Assembly (NCBI GenBank): GCA_905203765.1
Contig: CAJKXC010000047.1
Coordinates: 1-19,631, forward strand
Source: an uncultured Bacteroides sp.
GTDB taxonomy: Bacteria; Bacteroidota; Bacteroidia; Bacteroidales; Bacteroidaceae
DNA length: 19,631 bases
Direction: 5' to 3'
Shown here: positions 16,726 to 19,631 of the stretch, piece by piece
How the letters are laid out: each line of letters begins with the position of its first letter
Position numbering within the stretch: the stretch's first letter is position 1
The notes under the pieces: model-generated
Seen by the model: the letters and a program-made list of their open reading frames with translations, nothing else
What the model was told of the DNA's origin: nothing
Database searches by the model: none
Translations under genes and position numbers: made by a program

Positions 16726-18165
16726 ATGGATTATTCTCAATTCCTCCTACTCAAAGAAGAGCTGTCGCTGATAGCAGTCATCGTCATCCTCTTCGTAGCC
16801 GACCTCTTCATGAGTCCCGACGCACACAAGAACGACGGTAAACCGGTACTGAACACCATGCTGCCGATAGTCTTGCTTGCCATACATACGCTGATAACCA
16901 TTATCCCCGGCCCTATGGCAGATGCCTTTGGCGGGATGTATCACAATACGCCGATACAGAGCATCGTCAAGTCCATCCTCAGCGTGGGTACGCTGATCGT
17001 GTTCCTGATGGCGCACGAATGGATGCGTCTGCCCGATACGGCTGTCAAGCAGGGCGAGTTCTATGTGCTGACGCTGTCTACCCTGCTGGGTATGTACTTC
17101 ATGATTTCTGCCGGGCACTTCCTGATGTTCTTCATCGGGCTGGAAACGGCAAGTATTCCGATGGCGGCACTGGTTGCGTTTGACAAATACCGTCACCACT
17201 CTGCCGAGGCGGGTGCCAAATACATCCTGACAGCACTTTTCTCCAGTGGGCTGATGCTGTATGGCATATCGCTGATTTACGGATCGGTAGGTACGCTCTA
17301 CTTTGCCGATATCCCGGCACACCTGGACGGTAATCCTCTACAGGTAATGGCATTTGTCTTTTTCTTTGCGGGCATGGGCTTCAAGATTTCGCTGGTGCCC
17401 TTCCACCTCTGGACAGCCGATGTTTACGAAGGGGCGCCGAGTACTGTCACTGCCTATCTGAGTGTTATCTCCAAGGGTTCCGCCGCTTTCGTACTGATGA
17501 CGGTGCTAATCAAAGTATTTGCCCCGATGGTGACGGAGTGGCAGACAGTGCTCTACTGGGTAATCATTGCCAGTATCACGCTTGCCAATCTCTTCGCGCT
17601 GCGCCAGGAGAACCTGAAACGCCTGATGGCTTTCTCCAGTATCTCGCAGGCGGGTTATATCATGCTGGGTGTCATTGCCGGGACATCGCAGGGCATGGCA
17701 TCACTAGTGTATTATGTACTGGTGTATATGTTTGCCAACCTGGCGGTGTTCACTGTCATCACGATTGTAGCCATCCGGGCGCATAAGTTCACGCTCGAAG
17801 AGTACAACGGGCTGTACAGCACCAATCCTAAACTGGCTTTCCTCATGACACTTGCGCTATTCTCTCTAGCAGGCATCCCGCCGTTTGCAGGCTTCTTCTC
17901 CAAGTTCTTCATCTTCGCAGCAGCCTTTCATGGCGGTTTCCATCTGCTGGTATTCATTGCACTGGTCAACACCGTACTGTCGCTCTACTATTACCTGAAG
18001 ATAGTAAAGGCAATGTATATCAATAAGAGCGACGAACCGATAGCCGCTTTCCGCAGCGACAATTATACGCGTGCCAGCCTTGTAATCTGTACGCTGGGTA
18101 TTGTGGTACTGAGTGTAGTGAGTGCGGTATACGAAGGGATTGCAGGTTTCTCGTTTGGGATGTAA
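16726..18165 (+). CDS. nuoN: NADH-quinone oxidoreductase subunit N
   Basis: A 479-residue antiporter-like pumping subunit and the last gene of the nuo operon. Motifs include MFFIGLETASIPMAALVAFDK (the TM5 glutamate), FKISLVPFHLWTADVYEGAPSTVTAYLS, and RQENLKRLMAFSSISQAGYIM with the key lysine. The helix segment FSLAGIPPFAGFFSKFFIF is also typical. It begins at ATG 16726, 11 bases after the nuoM stop. A strong bidirectional terminator lies about 50 bases after its stop, so the ten nuo genes form one transcription unit. Confidence 0.96.
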   Translation: MDYSQFLLLKEELSLIAVIVILFVADLFMSPDAHKNDGKPVLNTMLPIVLLAIHTLITIIPGPMADAFGGMYHNTPIQSIVKSILSVGTLIVFLMAHEWMRLPDTAVKQGEFYVLTLSTLLGMYFMISAGHFLMFFIGLETASIPMAALVAFDKYRHHSAEAGAKYILTALFSSGLMLYGISLIYGSVGTLYFADIPAHLDGNPLQVMAFVFFFAGMGFKISLVPFHLWTADVYEGAPSTVTAYLSVISKGSAAFVLMTVLIKVFAPMVTEWQTVLYWVIIASITLANLFALRQENLKRLMAFSSISQAGYIMLGVIAGTSQGMASLVYYVLVYMFANLAVFTVITIVAIRAHKFTLEEYNGLYSTNPKLAFLMTLALFSLAGIPPFAGFFSKFFIFAAAFHGGFHLLVFIALVNTVLSLYYYLKIVKAMYINKSDEPIAAFRSDNYTRASLVICTLGIVVLSVVSAVYEGIAGFSFGM

Positions 18166-18213
18166 CTCCCTCACCGGCTCCATACTCATTGGATTGCCAA
18201 AGGAAAATATGCA

Positions 18214-18251
18214 AAAGAGGCTGAACAAATTGTTCAGCCTCTTTCCTTTTT
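18214..18251. terminator. Bidirectional terminator between nuoN and the smalltalk gene
   Basis: AAAGAGGCTGAACAA (18214-18228) pairs perfectly with TTGTTCAGCCTCTTT (18230-18244), a 15-base arm that folds with a 3-base loop. A T-run (18247-18251) follows on the plus strand. On the minus strand the U-rich end of the stem plays the same part. It separates the rightward nuo operon from the leftward HU/smalltalk operon. Confidence 0.92.
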
Positions 18252-18266
18252 ACCATCTGTACGCCC

Positions 18267-18280
18267 GTCAGGACAGTACA
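18267..18280 (+). repeat. 14-bp partial copy of the edge repeat at the smalltalk stop codon
   Basis: GTCAGGACAGTACA is identical to the inner end of the left edge repeat (41-54) and, inverted, to 19579-19592. Here it encodes the last residues and the TGA stop of the smalltalk gene on the minus strand. Homology stops on both sides. Confidence 0.6.
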
Positions 18281-18366
18281 TCACTTCCCCCCAGGATGCC
18301 CAGCACAGCTGTTATTGCAGCAGCCAGCGCCTTCAGGATTTTAGACCATAGGGTTTTCTTCTTCAT
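18268..18366 (-). CDS. Smalltalk family micro-protein
   Basis: This encodes 32 residues: a basic MKKKTLWSKILKAL start, an Ala-rich hydrophobic helix AAAITAVLGILGG and a short SDVLS end. This fits the Bacteroidales smalltalk family, whose function is unknown; a single short membrane-associated helix is likely. A near-perfect Shine-Dalgarno, AAAGGAGG, lies at 18375-18382 with an 8-base spacing, which is striking for a Bacteroidetes gene and supports translation. It follows the HU-related gene by 62 bases on the same strand. From memory, Bacteroides genomes often have HU-related, smalltalk and N-acetylmuramoyl-L-alanine amidase genes in that order; here a terminator follows and no amidase is present. 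The stop region overlaps the 14-bp match to the edge repeat. Confidence 0.82.
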   Translation of the reverse strand: MKKKTLWSKILKALAAAITAVLGILGGSDVLS

Positions 18367-18374
18367 ACTTCACA

Positions 18375-18382
18375 CCTCCTTT
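18375..18382 (-). promoter_or_regulatory. Strong Shine-Dalgarno of the smalltalk gene
   Basis: On the minus strand the sequence AAAGGAGG lies 8 bases before the ATG at 18366. It is one of the strongest such sites in the window, together with the one before nuoB, whereas most genes here have weak or AT-rich leaders. It decides the start of this very short gene. Confidence 0.85.
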
Positions 18383-18428
18383 CCTTGTGATTATAGAGTT
18401 CATCACTATGTTCAAGGGAACAGGGGTG

Positions 18429-18926
18429 TTATCCCATCGGATTCTCGTCCAGGTCGCCATCGCTGCCTGCATTTCCACCTTCATCCGGGTCGCCCGACGC
18501 ATCACTGTTGTTGATACGGTCCACATCTTTTATCTTCAAACCGTCCGAGCGGGTCGTTCCCGATGCCACTAACCGGATATCACTGTTTGCACGGAAGCAG
18601 ATGCGTAGTCCTGTGATGTCGTTAGCGGTAAAGTCCTCCGCCTTCTCGGTACCTTTGCTTTTTGCAGCCAGATAGAAGTAGCCCAGTCCGTCAATGTTCA
18701 CCGGGCGCCCTGCAAGTAGCGACTTCCTCAACAGAGTCCTGAAGTCTTTCAGTACACTGTACGTTTCGCCTTCGCTTACGCCGGCGTTACTGCTGATTTC
18801 TTTTGCCACTTCGTCCAGAGTTACCGGGTTGGTATACTCATACGTAATAAAAGGGAATACTCTCATCGGAGAGCTCTTGTCAGTCAAGTCTGTCAATCGG
18901 GAATGCTTTCTAAATAGAATTGCCAT
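18429..18926 (-). CDS. HU-related DNA-binding protein
   Basis: This encodes 165 residues of the HU-related (HU-fold) DNA-binding family common in Bacteroides. Residues about 1-120 show the fold: an N-terminal strand region, the helical segment VTLDEVAKEISSNAGVSEGE, then VLKDFRTLLRKSLLAGRPVNIDGLGYFYLAA, which matches the HU pattern of a helix followed by the GxGxF turn. The C-terminal 30 residues are acidic and low in complexity (SDASGDPDEGGNAGSDGDLD). The role is probably nucleoid-associated or regulatory; the targets are unknown. The ATG at 18926 follows an AT-rich leader of about 50 bases with a promoter near 18987-18994. It is the first gene of the leftward pair with smalltalk. Confidence 0.88.
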   Translation of the reverse strand: MAILFRKHSRLTDLTDKSSPMRVFPFITYEYTNPVTLDEVAKEISSNAGVSEGETYSVLKDFRTLLRKSLLAGRPVNIDGLGYFYLAAKSKGTEKAEDFTANDITGLRICFRANSDIRLVASGTTRSDGLKIKDVDRINNSDASGDPDEGGNAGSDGDLDENPMG

Positions 18927-18985
18927 TAATCAAATGTTCTTTAGTTAATACTTTGTTTTTAAATCTCTTTGTCAACGTTAACGCT

Positions 18986-19018
18986 GCAAAGATGCGGCAA
19001 CTTTGCCGGGCACTAAAG
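18986..19018 (-). promoter_or_regulatory. Promoter and overlapping dyad of the HU-related gene
   Basis: On the minus strand, CATCTTTG (18987-18994) is one mismatch from TAnnTTTG, with CTTTA at 19014-19018 about 19 bases upstream in the -33 position. GCAAAG (18986-18991) and CTTTGC (19001-19006) form a dyad across the -7 box, which could let a protein, perhaps the HU-related product itself, occlude the promoter. That last point is inference. Confidence 0.5.
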
Positions 19019-19103
19019 GAACTTTTCGGGGAAGAAGAGATAGGGAATCTACTTGTTCAAAGCATACCACTACAAGACATCACCCTATAAATGGCATATC
19101 CTT

Positions 19104-19208
19104 ATGAAGAAAAAGAGGAAGAAGGAGAGAATAATTAAGAAGAAGGGGAAAGACAAACCCGAGAAGAAACGGACAAGAAAGCTAAAGGAACACGAATGTT
19201 TAGATTGA
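19104..19208 (+). other. Purine-rich tract with a lysine-rich 34-codon frame
   Basis: Between 19104 and 19190, 75 of 87 bases are purines. The plus strand has an ATG at 19104 and a stop at 19206-19208, giving MKKKRKKERIIKKKGKDK and then more basic residues (34 in all). No ribosome site or promoter is visible, and any A/G-rich tract reads as Lys, Arg and Glu, so I do not call it a gene. It lies in the stretch between the HU promoter and the RhuM remnant. Confidence 0.35.
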
Positions 19209-19227
19209 ATATCTCGATGCTCATGAT

Positions 19228-19248
19228 CGGCAGACTACAAATCTGCCG
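19228..19248. repeat. Small inverted repeat at the broken end of the RhuM remnant
   Basis: CGGCAGA (19228-19234) and TCTGCCG (19242-19248) form a 7-bp stem with a 7-base loop. It lies exactly where similarity to RhuM stops, and the premature stop codon falls in the loop. No T-tract follows on either strand. Confidence 0.55.
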
Positions 19249-19424
19249 GGACGGAAATAACCATATCAAGATTATAGAAAGGCATTTCTCTTTCTACTTG
19301 TCGATTACCTTCTGCACGAACCTGTCGGAATTTCCGACAAGTTGATTTTTCATCTAATTCACCCTCCTCATAGATATGCTTGATGTGTTCAACAACGTTA
19401 GTCCTTGACGTTTGAAATAGTTTC
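19235..19424 (-). pseudogene. Fragment of a RhuM-family protein
   Basis: On the minus strand this encodes LFQTSRTNVVEHIKHIYEEG, then ELDEKSTCRKFRQV and PFYNLDMVISV, which matches the N-terminal core of the RhuM (virulence RhuM) family, including the FYNLDMIIS motif. Only about 60 of the usual 300 or more residues remain. The first residues of the family (the WLTQ-like start) are missing because a terminator hairpin lies just upstream. After ISV the normal GYRV continuation is replaced by PADL and a stop. There is no start codon with a ribosome site, since the open frame begins at a TTG beyond the hairpin. RhuM genes are often carried near restriction-modification or mobile loci, so this is probably a relic of lost accessory DNA. 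Confidence 0.75.
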
Positions 19425-19458
19425 AAAAAAGCCTCCCTTCCACACTTGGAAGAGAGGC
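19425..19458 (-). terminator. Leftward rho-independent terminator next to the RhuM remnant
   Basis: Read on the minus strand, an 11-base arm (19448-19458) pairs with 19431-19441 with one mismatch, around a 6-base loop. Six T residues follow directly (plus-strand A at 19425-19430). It would end transcription entering from the right edge of the window. Confidence 0.8.
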
Positions 19459-19578
19459 AGCAAACAAACAAAAAACAGAGGGTGGTGATATCACATCCTC
19501 ACCCTGTGAATATACCGGGAGAGATAAGACGTATTTACAAGAACTTAACTCAGATGCCGGTATGCGGTTGACTTCCTT
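19459..19578. other. Non-coding stretch before the right repeat arm
   Basis: I see no gene. It contains the perfect palindrome GTGATATCAC within a partly symmetrical GAGGGTGGTGATATCACATC region, and AT-rich sequence. Any gene ended by the terminator at 19425-19458 is not visible here. Confidence 0.5.
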
Positions 19579-19631
19579 TGTACTGTCCTGACTTTAGTTG
19601 ACTGGATTAATGTTTAGTCCTATAGGACATT
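19579..19631 (-). repeat. Right arm of the 53-bp perfect inverted repeat
   Basis: This is the exact reverse complement of 2-54, including the palindrome GTCCTATAGGAC (19617-19628) close to the window end. Bases inward of 19579 do not match the left side. See the left arm for interpretation. Confidence 0.9.

Overview
The window looks like Bacteroidales chromosome, most probably Bacteroides. Three things suggest this: promoters of the TAnnTTTG type, a fused nuoCD inside a nuo operon that has no nuoE, nuoF or nuoG, and typical Bacteroides families (a LruC-domain lipoprotein, an HU-related DNA-binding protein, a smalltalk micro-protein). No tRNA, rRNA, CRISPR array or intact transposase was seen.

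Layout. Positions 1-350 hold one arm of a 53-bp inverted repeat, a hairpin, and the promoter and leader of the first gene. 351-2561 encodes a large LruC-domain surface lipoprotein, followed by a strong terminator. 2732-7568 is an isoprenoid/potassium cluster: dxs, trkA, trkH. 7671-8042 encodes a small secreted protein I do not recognise. 8159-18165 is the complete ten-gene nuo operon (A, B, CD, H, I, J, K, L, M, N). A bidirectional terminator at 18214-18251 separates it from a short leftward operon: smalltalk (18268-18366) and an HU-related protein (18429-18926). The last 700 bases hold a purine-rich tract, a decayed RhuM-family fragment, a leftward terminator, and the second arm of the 53-bp repeat at the right edge.

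How the genes fit together. Dxs makes deoxyxylulose phosphate for isoprenoids, including the menaquinone side chain. The nuo complex oxidises a low-potential donor, probably not NADH directly because the NADH-input module is absent, reduces menaquinone and pumps ions. TrkA and TrkH form a K+ uptake system that depends on the membrane potential. The housekeeping core is ordinary.

The unusual material lies in the spaces between genes. Short repeats begin at or beside the stop codons of dxs, trkA, nuoI, nuoK and nuoL. One is a 19-bp sequence repeated exactly after nuoI and nuoL, and another is a heptamer array with an inverted copy between trkA and trkH. The two window edges carry the same 53-bp sequence in opposite orientation, which suggests either a dispersed mobile repeat or an assembly break at one. 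I did not find a convincing complete novel system. The best leads are the edge repeat and its 14-bp echo at the smalltalk stop codon, the intergenic repeat families, and the HU/smalltalk pair without the amidase that I recall as its usual neighbour.
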